58,165 bases of DNA from a virus, in the IMG/VR virus record IMGVR_UViG_3300029915_000032, positions 1 through 58,165 of that record; one strand, 5' to 3'. Shown here one piece after another: positions 35,773 through 43,377 of this stretch (positions within the stretch are counted from its first letter, which is position 1; each line of letters starts with the position of its first letter). The notes below the pieces were generated by a model. The model saw only the letters and a program-made list of their open reading frames with translations. It was not told the origin of the DNA and searched no databases. Position numbers and translations under genes: made by a program.

Positions 35773-36136
35773 ATTTAACAGAATTTATATATTTCAGTTT
35801 TTTTAATCTATTAATTTGAATAAATGGTTCAGGAAAAGTTATTTCAATCTTATCATATAATTCTTTTAGTTTTTCAACTGGATAATGATCAAATTTTGGA
35901 TCAAAAGCATAATTAACACAAGCAAATTCATTGAAAGAATGTGAAAAATTACCATATTCCTGTACAAAAAAATAATAAAAATTTTTATGAAAATTTTTTC
36001 CTTCTATTGTATCTGGAGGATAAGAATATTTTCTGTTCCGCCAATTACAAATAATTCCATGTTTAATCCTGAACAATTTATTTAATTCTTCATATTTTAG
36101 TTTTCTTTTTCTTTCTTTCTTTTTCCTATTAAACAT
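35759..36136 (-). CDS. basic unknown protein with degenerate tag
   Basis: 125 residues. Very basic N-terminus (NRKKKERKRKLKYEELNKLF) and C-terminus with INRLKKLKYIN, a weak form of the second tag. GNFSHSFNEFACVNYAFDP in the middle. Possible nucleic-acid binder; no family recognised. Confidence 0.6.
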   Translation of the reverse strand: MFNRKKKERKRKLKYEELNKLFRIKHGIICNWRNRKYSYPPDTIEGKNFHKNFYYFFVQEYGNFSHSFNEFACVNYAFDPKFDHYPVEKLKELYDKIEITFPEPFIQINRLKKLKYINSVKYEER

Positions 36137-36137
36137 A

Positions 36138-36509
36138 TTATAATGAATTTAATTTATTTTCAAATTCTTTAATTGATTTTTTAAATTTTTTAAGTTCATT
36201 TTTTAAATTATTCACACTTCCAATATCATTTTTAATTTGTTCATTTATTGATAATACTGTATTAATAATTTCTTCTAATTGTTTAACTGATATTCCATCT
36301 GTTAAAAAATGAGATTGTAGTCTCCAGTTACCGTCATTATCTGATATTAGAAAACATTTTGTTATTTCTTCTTCGGACAAAATAAACCAATTCTTTGATA
36401 GTTTATCTTTAAATACATTAATTCCAATTTTGTTAAAAAGTTCAATTGTTTTTAAAACGTCTTCTTTATTGTTAATTGAAATTACGCTAATTTCGTTTGG
36501 TGCTTTCAT
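36138..36509 (-). CDS. unknown protein with coiled-coil C-terminus
   Basis: 123 residues. The N-terminal half (NEISVISINNKEDVLKTIEL) looks alpha/beta; the last 45 residues (SVNNLKNELKKFKKSIKEFE) form a likely coiled coil. Function unknown. Confidence 0.6.
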   Translation of the reverse strand: MKAPNEISVISINNKEDVLKTIELFNKIGINVFKDKLSKNWFILSEEEITKCFLISDNDGNWRLQSHFLTDGISVKQLEEIINTVLSINEQIKNDIGSVNNLKNELKKFKKSIKEFENKLNSL

Positions 36510-36515
36510 TATATT

Positions 36516-36950
36516 TTATATTATTAATTTACCGTTAATATGATCAAATTGATGTTGAATTGCGATGGCATTTAAATCTTTAAATGTAGATAATTTATAA
36601 TTCCAATTAATATCATAATATTTAATATGAACTATTGATCTTCTATTAATTGGAAATTCTAAATTAGGAAAGCTTAAGCATTTTTCTTTATTTTGTATAA
36701 GAAATCCATCAAGTTTTATTTCTGGATTTATAAATACTTCTTTTAAATCAGGATTATTAATTACAAATAAATTTAAATTGTGTCCAACTTGTGGCGCAGA
36801 TAATCCAAATTCAAAATTATGATAATTAATAGTTTCAAACATATCTTTAATCAAAGAAATTAAAAAAGGATTTTCTTTTTTTACGTCTACATTTATTTTT
36901 CGTAATTTACCTGAGTTAGAATCATCATATTTGATTATATCTAAAATCAT
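36516..36950 (-). CDS. def: peptide deformylase-like protein with altered active site
   Basis: 144 residues. Motif 1 GLSAPQVG (49-56), motif 2 EKCLS with metal-ligand C91, motif 3 HQFDH (133-137). The metal ligands are kept, but the catalytic Glu of HExxH is Gln134 (codon CAA), one base from GAA. The protein also ends early, without a C-terminal helix. Deformylases remove formyl groups from nascent proteins; this one may be inactive or act differently. Confidence 0.85.
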   Translation of the reverse strand: MILDIIKYDDSNSGKLRKINVDVKKENPFLISLIKDMFETINYHNFEFGLSAPQVGHNLNLFVINNPDLKEVFINPEIKLDGFLIQNKEKCLSFPNLEFPINRRSIVHIKYYDINWNYKLSTFKDLNAIAIQHQFDHINGKLII

Positions 36951-37168
36951 TTATTTTTCTTTTTTTCTTTCTTTTTTTCTTTATTTTCAGCTTTTTCTAT
37001 TTTCTTTTCTTCTAATTTCTCTGAAACTCCTGATTTGAAAAAATCTTTATATTCTTTTTTCGAACAATATTTCCATCCTTGTTCAATATAAGATTTTATA
37101 CTAACAACTTCATTAATACTTCCATCAGGTAATTTTTTAAAAGTGTCATTTTTTCTTAATATCTTCAT
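36947..37168 (-). CDS. small protein with Lys/Glu tail
   Basis: 73 residues. A short folded part (KLPDGSINEVVSIKSYIEQG, WKYCSKKEYKDFF) and a low-complexity EKKKEKKK-type tail. Four-base overlap with the deformylase gene. Function unknown. Confidence 0.55.
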   Translation of the reverse strand: MKILRKNDTFKKLPDGSINEVVSIKSYIEQGWKYCSKKEYKDFFKSGVSEKLEEKKIEKAENKEKKKEKKKNK

Positions 37169-37191
37169 ATACTATTTTATTTTTATTATTG

Positions 37192-37449
37192 TTATAATAG
37201 ATTTAATCTAATTAGTTTTTCTTTTCTTTGAAATTTTTTAAATTTATTAATAGTTAAAAATTGACTACTTAATGGTTTAATATCTTGATGCTTTATATCA
37301 GAGTTAACATATATATGTTCTAATTTAGTTATTTTTCCAATATAAACATATAAGACTTTATATGTTTTTCCAATTGTTAAATATCTTTCATATCCATTAT
37401 CATTTAAAATGCAGATAACGTTATCATCTATTGAATATTTATATTGCAT
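37192..37449 (-). CDS. small SH3-like barrel protein with QRKEKLIRLN tag
   Basis: 85 residues. DDNVICILNDNGYERYLTIG, KTYKVLYVYIGK follow the barrel pattern; the end is FQRKEKLIRLNLL. Its start lies 22 bases inside the upstream gene. Confidence 0.7.
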   Translation of the reverse strand: MQYKYSIDDNVICILNDNGYERYLTIGKTYKVLYVYIGKITKLEHIYVNSDIKHQDIKPLSSQFLTINKFKKFQRKEKLIRLNLL

Positions 37450-37703
37450 AATTTATTAAGTTTTTTTAACTTATCAAGTCTTTGTTTTTTATTAAAATCA
37501 TTGAGTGATAAAAACAAATCACAAAATACAGTTAATGTATAACTATTACTATTTGATTGAATAATAACTTGATATTTATTAATATTAGTATTACAATGAA
37601 TTCCAATAATTTTATATGATCTTCCAATAGTTAATATATTTGGATAACTACTATTATTTATACATACTATTTCATCACCTTGATTCCAACCGTTATTATT
37701 CAT
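37428..37703 (-). CDS. small SH3-like barrel protein with RLDKLKKLNK tag
   Basis: 91 residues. GDEIVCINNSSYPNILTIGR, SYKIIGIHCNT fit the barrel pattern. The tag KKQRLDKLKKLNKL is followed by a seven-residue extension that overlaps the next gene. Confidence 0.7.
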   Translation of the reverse strand: MNNNGWNQGDEIVCINNSSYPNILTIGRSYKIIGIHCNTNINKYQVIIQSNSNSYTLTVFCDLFLSLNDFNKKQRLDKLKKLNKLCNINIQ

Positions 37704-37953
37704 TCCAACCTAATTTATTAAGTTTTTCTATCCGTTTTTCTCTTAATCTCTGTATCTTCCATTCTCTTGATTCAGTAATAATTGATGTTGTTGTAGACAT
37801 TATATAAGGAACAAATATATAACCTTGCTCTAATAATCCAGTTGAACCAGAAATAATGTCATTTGTATTATAACTTGATGAAAGTGTATTATAATAACTT
37901 GATGATATTGTAGTTATACTATATCTTGATTTTACTGTTTTAATTGAATTCAA
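37696..37953 (-). CDS. small protein with GYIFVPYIM motif and RIEKLNKLG tag
   Basis: 85 residues. SRYSITTISSSYYNTLSS, then LEQGYIFVPYIMSTTTSII resembles a segment near the end of T4-like major capsid proteins, though this protein is far too short for one. Tag LREKRIEKLNKLGWNE. Perhaps a capsid-binding protein, perhaps chance similarity. Confidence 0.55.
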   Translation of the reverse strand: MNSIKTVKSRYSITTISSSYYNTLSSSYNTNDIISGSTGLLEQGYIFVPYIMSTTTSIITESREWKIQRLREKRIEKLNKLGWNE

Positions 37954-38390
37954 TCTCTATACATTAATTTTTTATTGTAGTATATACTACTACATGTACC
38001 TTGACCATATGTCAAAGCAAATTGCCAACCGTTATATTCACAGATATCAGACGGAAAATGACTTGTAAAATCATCAATAGATTCTGTTATTTCAGTTCCT
38101 TCTTTTTCTGCTAAATCAAACAATGAGTATAATAGTTGAGTTGGATATGGTGTACAACCATTTTTGTAACATTTGTCCCTCCATTCTTCTCCATTTTTGC
38201 TTATTATTCTATTGACTAAAGAATCAAAAGTTTCTTGATCATTGAACATTTTTTTAATTCTTTCGATATTAATATTATTTTGATCATCTTCTAATTGTAA
38301 TTTTTCTCGGAACTCACGAATACTTTCTTCACCCTCAGGAGTTTTTAAAAACTCTAAATATTCTTCTAATTTTTCTGTAACACTTGACAT
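37950..38390 (-). CDS. unknown protein
   Basis: 146 residues. Helical acidic N-terminal half (KLEEYLEFLKTPEGEESIRE), then NGEEWRDKCYKNGCTPYPTQ and YNGWQFALTYGQGTCSSIYY. Looks like a folded phage protein of unknown family. Confidence 0.6.
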   Translation of the reverse strand: MSSVTEKLEEYLEFLKTPEGEESIREFREKLQLEDDQNNINIERIKKMFNDQETFDSLVNRIISKNGEEWRDKCYKNGCTPYPTQLLYSLFDLAEKEGTEITESIDDFTSHFPSDICEYNGWQFALTYGQGTCSSIYYNKKLMYRD

Positions 38391-38422
38391 AATATTATAT
38401 TTATTTATTTATTTATTTATTT

Positions 38423-38734
38423 TTATTCAAACCACAATCTAAAATGATTAGTAGTTTCTTCTGAAAACTCACTTGGATGTTTTGAAAAAATTAACATCAT
38501 TAGACTTTTATAGTCTGTTTTTTCTGTTGTTTCAATATATACAGTACAAGTATAATCTTTTTTTGACTCCATATCAAAAAGAATTTCTGATACTCCAAAA
38601 TTAACAAGTAGTGTACAGAAAATTGCGGTATCTCTACTACTCCAATCAAGAATATTCATGGATGTAGTGTAATCAAACTCAACTAATTCTCCGTAATAAT
38701 CTCCGTATTTTTCACTTTTATGTACTACTATCAT
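38423..38734 (-). CDS. unknown protein
   Basis: 103 residues, beta-rich (MIVVHKSEKYGDYYGELVEF; CTVYIETTEKTDYKSLMMLI). No family recognised. A (TTTA)n run lies between it and the downstream gene. Confidence 0.55.
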   Translation of the reverse strand: MIVVHKSEKYGDYYGELVEFDYTTSMNILDWSSRDTAIFCTLLVNFGVSEILFDMESKKDYTCTVYIETTEKTDYKSLMMLIFSKHPSEFSEETTNHFRLWFE

Positions 38735-38759
38735 AATATTATAATTTTTATTGTTTAAC

Positions 38760-39020
38760 TTATTCTATTATAGTTTCATTTATTTTATTTAATTTTTCTT
38801 TTCTTAATATAATATTTGCTTTATTGTAATATTTTTCATAATAAAGTTTCCTGAAATAAAACCATTTTTGATTAGGTGGCTCATATTCCATATTTGACAT
38901 ATATAATTGAGAATCTTTGTAGTCATGTACATAATATTGTACAAATAGATAATATGCTATATCATCAAATATTGTAGAGTTTTTTAAATTCCAATATCCC
39001 CATCCTTTATCTATAATCAT
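38760..39020 (-). CDS. small protein with WGYWNL start and LRKEKLNKINE tag
   Basis: 86 residues, Tyr/Trp-rich. GWGYWNLKNSTIFDDIAYYL resembles KYGIWNLNYPTEIDNFAYN in the 52001 gene, so these are paralogues. Tag ILRKEKLNKINE near the end. Confidence 0.65.
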   Translation of the reverse strand: MIIDKGWGYWNLKNSTIFDDIAYYLFVQYYVHDYKDSQLYMSNMEYEPPNQKWFYFRKLYYEKYYNKANIILRKEKLNKINETIIE

Positions 39021-39410
39021 TTAAAATTCTACTGTATTTATCATTCTTAAATATAATGGTAATTTTTGATGTAATTCTTTTCTATATTGAGTAAATATAT
39101 CATTTATATTTAAAAAATCTTTTTTATCAATTATTTTTACTAAATAATAGTTATATTTAATTGACCATTGTCCTAAAGTATTATCAATATATGTATTATT
39201 TTTAGATATATTAATAAAATGAATAAAACATGAGTCATCATTTATACATATGCACATTCCTAATGTCGATTGATTGCTACTTAATGCATCATTAACAGCA
39301 TTCATTTGGCATCTAAAATTATATCTACATCTACCACTTTTTACGTTTATTTTTTTACCAGTACTAATAGCATAATTTTTAATAAGACTTGTTGATTTTT
39401 TATCTAGCAT
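39021..39410 (-). CDS. unknown protein with RCRYNFRCQMNAV motif
   Basis: 129 residues. GRCRYNFRCQMNAVNDALSS and MCICINDDSCFIHFINIS suggest a compact Cys/His-containing domain, possibly hydrolase-like (Cys...His), but no family is certain. Confidence 0.6.
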   Translation of the reverse strand: MLDKKSTSLIKNYAISTGKKINVKSGRCRYNFRCQMNAVNDALSSNQSTLGMCICINDDSCFIHFINISKNNTYIDNTLGQWSIKYNYYLVKIIDKKDFLNINDIFTQYRKELHQKLPLYLRMINTVEF

Positions 39411-39420
39411 AATATATTAT

Positions 39421-39981
39421 TTATAAATTATTTAAATCTTTCGGAATTGGTTTTAAATGCCAAAATCCGTTATCATCAATTGTAAAACTTTCTGGTTTCA
39501 TAGGAGAATATCCCCAAGTACAGAAACCATTACATTCGATATTTTCACAAGTATTTGTAAACTTATTTTCTACTCCCCATTCTTGCCCGCATAAAACACA
39601 AATTAATTTTTTATCTGATATATCATTTTCTTCGTTATCAATTTGTTTTAATTTATCTCTTCTCTCATATTTTATTGAATATATAAATCTTTTAATTGTG
39701 CACCATACTTTTTTATTGTTATCATTTAAAACTTTTATTTTACCAATATTATGATCTAATATATTATATGATTTACCAATAGTTAAATTACATCCTTTAA
39801 TTGATGGATCATAATATCTTTTATTGTTTTCATTACAATACCGTTCAGTTTCAAAGCATATAACAGTTTTACCTATTATACAAAATTTATCTGTAAGTAT
39901 GCATCTTTTTAATATTTTTCTTTTTTCAAATTGATCTTTTTCTAAAAAATCTTGACTATTTAACCACTGCTGAAGTATCAT
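39421..39981 (-). CDS. barrel protein fused to zinc-ribbon domain
   Basis: 186 residues. The N-terminal part has the barrel pattern (DKFCIIGKTVICFETERY; LTIGKSYNILDHNIGKIKVL) and an internal tag-like KYERRDKLKQIDNE (about 107-120), where a tagged barrel would normally end. A C-terminal CVLCGQEWG...CENIECNGFC zinc ribbon follows. Apparently a fusion past the tag. Start overlaps the upstream gene by 26 bases. Confidence 0.65.
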   Translation of the reverse strand: MILQQWLNSQDFLEKDQFEKRKILKRCILTDKFCIIGKTVICFETERYCNENNKRYYDPSIKGCNLTIGKSYNILDHNIGKIKVLNDNNKKVWCTIKRFIYSIKYERRDKLKQIDNEENDISDKKLICVLCGQEWGVENKFTNTCENIECNGFCTWGYSPMKPESFTIDDNGFWHLKPIPKDLNNL

Positions 39982-40192
39982 ATAATTTCTTTAATTTTTC
40001 TTTTCTAAGATATTGATCATCTAATTTAGTATAATTATCAATTGATATCGTGCACCATTTCGTAATTTTTTTATTTGACCTGCATGTTAGACAATATTCA
40101 TATTCATTATTCAAAATACTTATAATTTCGATTTTAAAAATGTTTCCAACTACAATGTTTCCAACTACAATATCTCCTACTTTATATTTCAT
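39956..40192 (-). CDS. small SH3-like barrel protein with LRKEKLKKLYD tag
   Basis: 78 residues. MKYKVGDIVVGNIVVGNIFK contains a five-residue duplication (VVGNI twice). Barrel-like body ending LRKEKLKKLYDTSAVVK; the codons for L-Y-D contain the next gene's ATG. Confidence 0.7.
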   Translation of the reverse strand: MKYKVGDIVVGNIVVGNIFKIEIISILNNEYEYCLTCRSNKKITKWCTISIDNYTKLDDQYLRKEKLKKLYDTSAVVK

Positions 40193-40394
40193 ATAATTTA
40201 TTTAATTTTTCTTTTCTTAAATATTTAATATCTATTAGATATGAATTATAATCTAAATATTCAGAATCAATATAAGTGCGACGTGATTCTGTTAAATATA
40301 CTACTACATAATACAATGAAATTTCACCAATTTCTATTATTTTTAATTTAATATCATTATTAAGCAATACAATATCATTAATTTTATATTTCAT
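40182..40394 (-). CDS. small SH3-like barrel protein with LRKEKLNKLYEI tag
   Basis: 70 residues. MKYKINDIVLLNNDIKLKII, then beta strands and YLRKEKLNKLYEI. The bases TATGAAATATAAAG at the end encode Y-E-I-stop and the next gene's MKYK in another frame. Confidence 0.7.
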   Translation of the reverse strand: MKYKINDIVLLNNDIKLKIIEIGEISLYYVVVYLTESRRTYIDSEYLDYNSYLIDIKYLRKEKLNKLYEI

Positions 40395-40890
40395 TTAATT
40401 GTTTCAATTTTAATGCTCTTATATCTTTTTTAGAAAAAATATTTAAATTTGTTTTATTAATGATATATGAAAATAATTTATTTTTCATCAACACAGATCT
40501 ATTATTAAGAGATACTGATTGTATGACTTTTTCAATATCAACTCTTTCTCCGTACTCTTCATTAATAAAAATATTATTATTATCAAAATCATATTCTAAT
40601 GTTATATATATGTCATATATTGGTTCTCCATACATATTATGTTTATCACTTTCTAAATAAACCCCTACAATTTTGTCAAATTCATTAGATAAATAACCTA
40701 TATATTCTTGTAGAAGAACGTTTAAAAAATCATCTTCAGTATAATCTCCGATATGCCTACGTAAAAAATTTTCAATAAACCATTTTTCAGGATCAACTCC
40801 CGTTTCAGATGCAATGTTATCTATTATTTTAAGTTGAAATTCAACTTTACTACTTATCCAATTGTTAAATATAGTTTCAAATGATTTCAT
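40384..40890 (-). CDS. unknown protein with IRALKLKQLNEI tag
   Basis: 168 residues. Helical N-terminal half (NWISSKVEFQLKIIDNIASE) and strands (YGEPIYDIYITLEYDFDN). First gene of the large minus-strand block. It carries the second tag although its body is not a barrel, so the tag is independent of fold. Confidence 0.65.
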   Translation of the reverse strand: MKSFETIFNNWISSKVEFQLKIIDNIASETGVDPEKWFIENFLRRHIGDYTEDDFLNVLLQEYIGYLSNEFDKIVGVYLESDKHNMYGEPIYDIYITLEYDFDNNNIFINEEYGERVDIEKVIQSVSLNNRSVLMKNKLFSYIINKTNLNIFSKKDIRALKLKQLNEI

Positions 40891-40918
40891 ATAATTTTTT
40901 ATTTAATTATTCTAATTA

Positions 40919-40926
40919 CAAAGATA
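40919..40926 (-). promoter_or_regulatory. host-type -7 box TATCTTTG
   Basis: Perfect -7 element on the minus strand 29 bases before the 40384 gene, the first gene of the block running to 33.4 kb. No TTG at the expected spacing. Confidence 0.5.
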
Positions 40927-40977
40927 TAAAAAAGATTTGATATATTAATATATAACATAATAAAATAATAATAATTT

Positions 40978-42105
40978 ATGAAATATTTAAAAACATTTGA
41001 AAAAATGATGTCAAATTTTACATTATATCATGGCTCACCATATTTATTTTCTAAATTTAAAAATAATATAACATTTTTTTCAGATAATAGTAAATTTGCA
41101 TATGACTACGCAAGTGAAAAATCAAGTGATAATGAGTTAGATCAATCTCCAGTTATTTATACATGTAAATTAAATGGTAAAATATTTGATGCAAATATAG
41201 AAGAGCATTTAAAACAATTAGATGATGCATTACCAGATAAAATTACTTGTTATATGAGCAATTTTTGTTTTCCTACGGATTATAAAAAACAAGATATTTT
41301 AGAATTATTAAAAGGAGATGATATTATAGAACCAGTTGATAATATAATAAATGCTAAAATTGGAGATAACGTAGATGATCCATATTATAAATATGATAAA
41401 TTAATAGTTGTTGATGTTGATGACGATTATGTTTATACAATTGATAAAAAAACTTTTTCATATTATTTAAATGGTGCAGAATCAATATCATACGGAGATA
41501 ATAAATTTGGATATGAATATCGTAAATATTTTGAAGATTTTAGAAATTATATAAAAAGTATATTTAAAGGAACTGATATTTATAGAATATCTGATCATTT
41601 AACTGGGATATTTCTTGATAAAAAATATCACAAAACATATTTAAATATTGAAATAACAGATGAACAATATGAAAAAGGAGTAGAATTATATAACATCGCA
41701 AAAGAAAATATGATGAAAGAATATGCTTCTAAATATAAAAAATCATGGAATAAAAAACCAAAAAAAATAAAATTAGATGATACTTGGAGATATTATGAAA
41801 ATGATTCTGTATCTAATACAATTGAAAAATTAGGATTTGTTGGTTATGTCGCAAAAGAAAAAAAACACAATACGTATGCGATATTTAATCCAAAAGAAAC
41901 AATAGTAATTGAATCAATTTATTATGAAGTTGGTGAGTTTAAAAATTTAGAAGAAATTAGTAAGTATAATAGACTAATGAATGAACTTTATAAACATTAT
42001 GACTCATCATTTGGTTATGAAAGATATGATGTATATAATTATTATATAAAAGGAATGACATTAGATGAAATAATATCTGAACTTGATAAAAAAAATAAAG
42101 AATAA
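40978..42105 (+). CDS. ADP-ribosyltransferase-like protein with packaging-like leader
   Basis: 375 residues. After the leader MKYLKTFEKM comes FTLYHGSPYLFSKFKNN (YHGS, H18), then TFFSDNSKFAYDYA (32-45), then, far downstream, TYAIFNPKETIVI. This matches the common ART-like layout YHG(T/S)...FxS...A..YA...FxP. The long middle insert is unassigned. T4 packages the ART Alt and injects it to modify host RNA polymerase; the leader suggests the same here. ART fold moderately sure, target unknown. Confidence 0.65.
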   Translation: MKYLKTFEKMMSNFTLYHGSPYLFSKFKNNITFFSDNSKFAYDYASEKSSDNELDQSPVIYTCKLNGKIFDANIEEHLKQLDDALPDKITCYMSNFCFPTDYKKQDILELLKGDDIIEPVDNIINAKIGDNVDDPYYKYDKLIVVDVDDDYVYTIDKKTFSYYLNGAESISYGDNKFGYEYRKYFEDFRNYIKSIFKGTDIYRISDHLTGIFLDKKYHKTYLNIEITDEQYEKGVELYNIAKENMMKEYASKYKKSWNKKPKKIKLDDTWRYYENDSVSNTIEKLGFVGYVAKEKKHNTYAIFNPKETIVIESIYYEVGEFKNLEEISKYNRLMNELYKHYDSSFGYERYDVYNYYIKGMTLDEIISELDKKNKE

Positions 42106-42410
42106 TGTTAACCTTTTTATTATTTATATTAGCAACAATTGGAGCAACATTAATAACAACCCAATCTTATATATTTAAGCATATAAGAGATAAAATACAA
42201 GAAATGAATCAATCATTAGGTAAGTTATTAAAGTGCTGTCAGTGCAGCGGATTCTATTGGGGTATTATAATTAAAACTTTATTAATGATATATTATCATG
42301 AACTAACTATTATGAGTTTATTAATAATTCCAATATATGGATTTATTGGAAGTTTTATATGTTACTTAACATATTTATTAATTAAACCTTTGATAGATAA
42401 ATATGATTAA
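42105..42410 (+). CDS. membrane protein with CCQCSGFYWG motif
   Basis: 101 residues with hydrophobic segments at about 3-20, 50-65 and 70-92 and the motif LLKCCQCSGFYWGIIIK between the first two. The CxxCxGFxxG pattern is typical of a small phage/bacterial membrane protein family of unknown function. Its start overlaps the ART gene stop by one base. Confidence 0.7.
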   Translation: MLTFLLFILATIGATLITTQSYIFKHIRDKIQEMNQSLGKLLKCCQCSGFYWGIIIKTLLMIYYHELTIMSLLIIPIYGFIGSFICYLTYLLIKPLIDKYD

Positions 42411-42434
42411 AAATAATTTAAAATAATTTAAAAT

Positions 42435-42812
42435 ATGATTACAACTTTTAATAAATTTGATAATGATGATAATTATATTTATCATGGTACAGGTAGAGGG
42501 CAGTCATTACATATACAAAATGATGGATATATGAAAACTAATAATACAGGTGATGAAAAGTCATCAATATCTTTTACTAATGATATAAATTATGCTAAAT
42601 ATTATGCTAAATATAAAGGAGGAGAATCTAAAATGGTTATTTTAAGAACCAAATTAAATGATAAATTTAAAATTTCTGACAAAGTAAAAAACGGTAAAGT
42701 AAAAGAATATGTTACATTTGATAATTTATTATCAAATGAATTAGAAATATTAATGCCTAGTGGTTGGCATAAATTAAATAATTGGAATGTTATATTTGAC
42801 GAACCAAAATAA
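42435..42812 (+). CDS. small ADP-ribosyltransferase-like protein
   Basis: 125 residues. YIYHGTGRGQSLHIQNDGYM has the H of an H-Y-E type ART (H17). SISFTNDINYAKYYAKYKGG supplies the aromatic strand and helix, and LLSNELEILMPSG has the ExE-like pair E102/E104. The leader MITTFNKFDND is a weak match to the packaging sequences. Compact and seemingly complete; target (protein or nucleic acid) unknown. Confidence 0.7.
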   Translation: MITTFNKFDNDDNYIYHGTGRGQSLHIQNDGYMKTNNTGDEKSSISFTNDINYAKYYAKYKGGESKMVILRTKLNDKFKISDKVKNGKVKEYVTFDNLLSNELEILMPSGWHKLNNWNVIFDEPK

Positions 42813-42814
42813 AA

Positions 42815-42870
42815 GGGCATCTCCCGATGCCCATATCTAACAGCCATTAGAACAATGGGCAGTTGGCCTT
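42815..42870 (+). ncRNA. GC-rich hairpin pair after the ART gene
   Basis: GGGCATC-TCCC-GATGCCC (42815-42832), then GCCATT/AATGGGC (42843-42860). GATGCCC can instead pair with GGGCA of the second element, so two alternative folds exist. No T-tract follows the first hairpin, so it is not a plain terminator. Perhaps a regulatory switch or 3'-end stabiliser. Confidence 0.4.
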
Positions 42871-42950
42871 AAAAAATACTTTATACTTACTATTCTCATA
42901 TTTTTTATTTGTATATATTAAAATTAATATATACAAATAAAAATAATATT

Positions 42951-43337
42951 ATGGGGCTTAAAAAATTTGATGAGTTTGAATATATTAATGAAAATATTCT
43001 GAATGACGAAGAAAATGAAAACGATAATGAAAACGAAGATAAATGGGAAGTTAGAGTTGATGATGAACATGAATCTTTTTGGGAATATAAACATGATGCA
43101 ATTGATCAGATATTAGAAATATTAGACACTCAAGGAGAAAAAAGTTTAGATGATTATATTGATGAAGATGATTATCAACCTGCTAAATATGAATTAGCTG
43201 ATTTATTAGATAGTTTGGATGAATCTGATTTTTATGATATGATAGATGAACTAAAAGAATTTACTGGTTATACAAATGTTATAAAGTTAATAAATGTAGA
43301 TGATGAAGATGAGATTGAATTTTTAGATGAATATTAA
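42951..43337 (+). CDS. acidic protein with INEN packaging-like leader
   Basis: 128 residues from MGLKKFDEFEYINENILNDE, where I-N-E matches the protease rule. An ATG 42 bases upstream gives an unlikely extension (MYILKLIYTNKNNI), so the inner start is chosen. The rest is very acidic (DDYIDEDDYQPAKYELADLL). No KFN tag. Inferred packaged, perhaps DNA-mimicking. Confidence 0.65.
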   Translation: MGLKKFDEFEYINENILNDEENENDNENEDKWEVRVDDEHESFWEYKHDAIDQILEILDTQGEKSLDDYIDEDDYQPAKYELADLLDSLDESDFYDMIDELKEFTGYTNVIKLINVDDEDEIEFLDEY

Positions 43338-43338
43338 A

Positions 43339-43377
43339 AAATGAAAAAGATTCATATTTTATGAATCTTTTTCATTT
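43339..43377. terminator. bidirectional terminator
   Basis: 17-bp stem AAATGAAAAAGATTCAT / ATGAATCTTTTTCATTT between convergent genes; overlaps the minus-strand stop. Confidence 0.8.

Noticed and set aside
38391-38422. (TTTA)n run as a regulatory repeat
   Set aside because: Simple low-complexity sequence common at this GC content; no other support.
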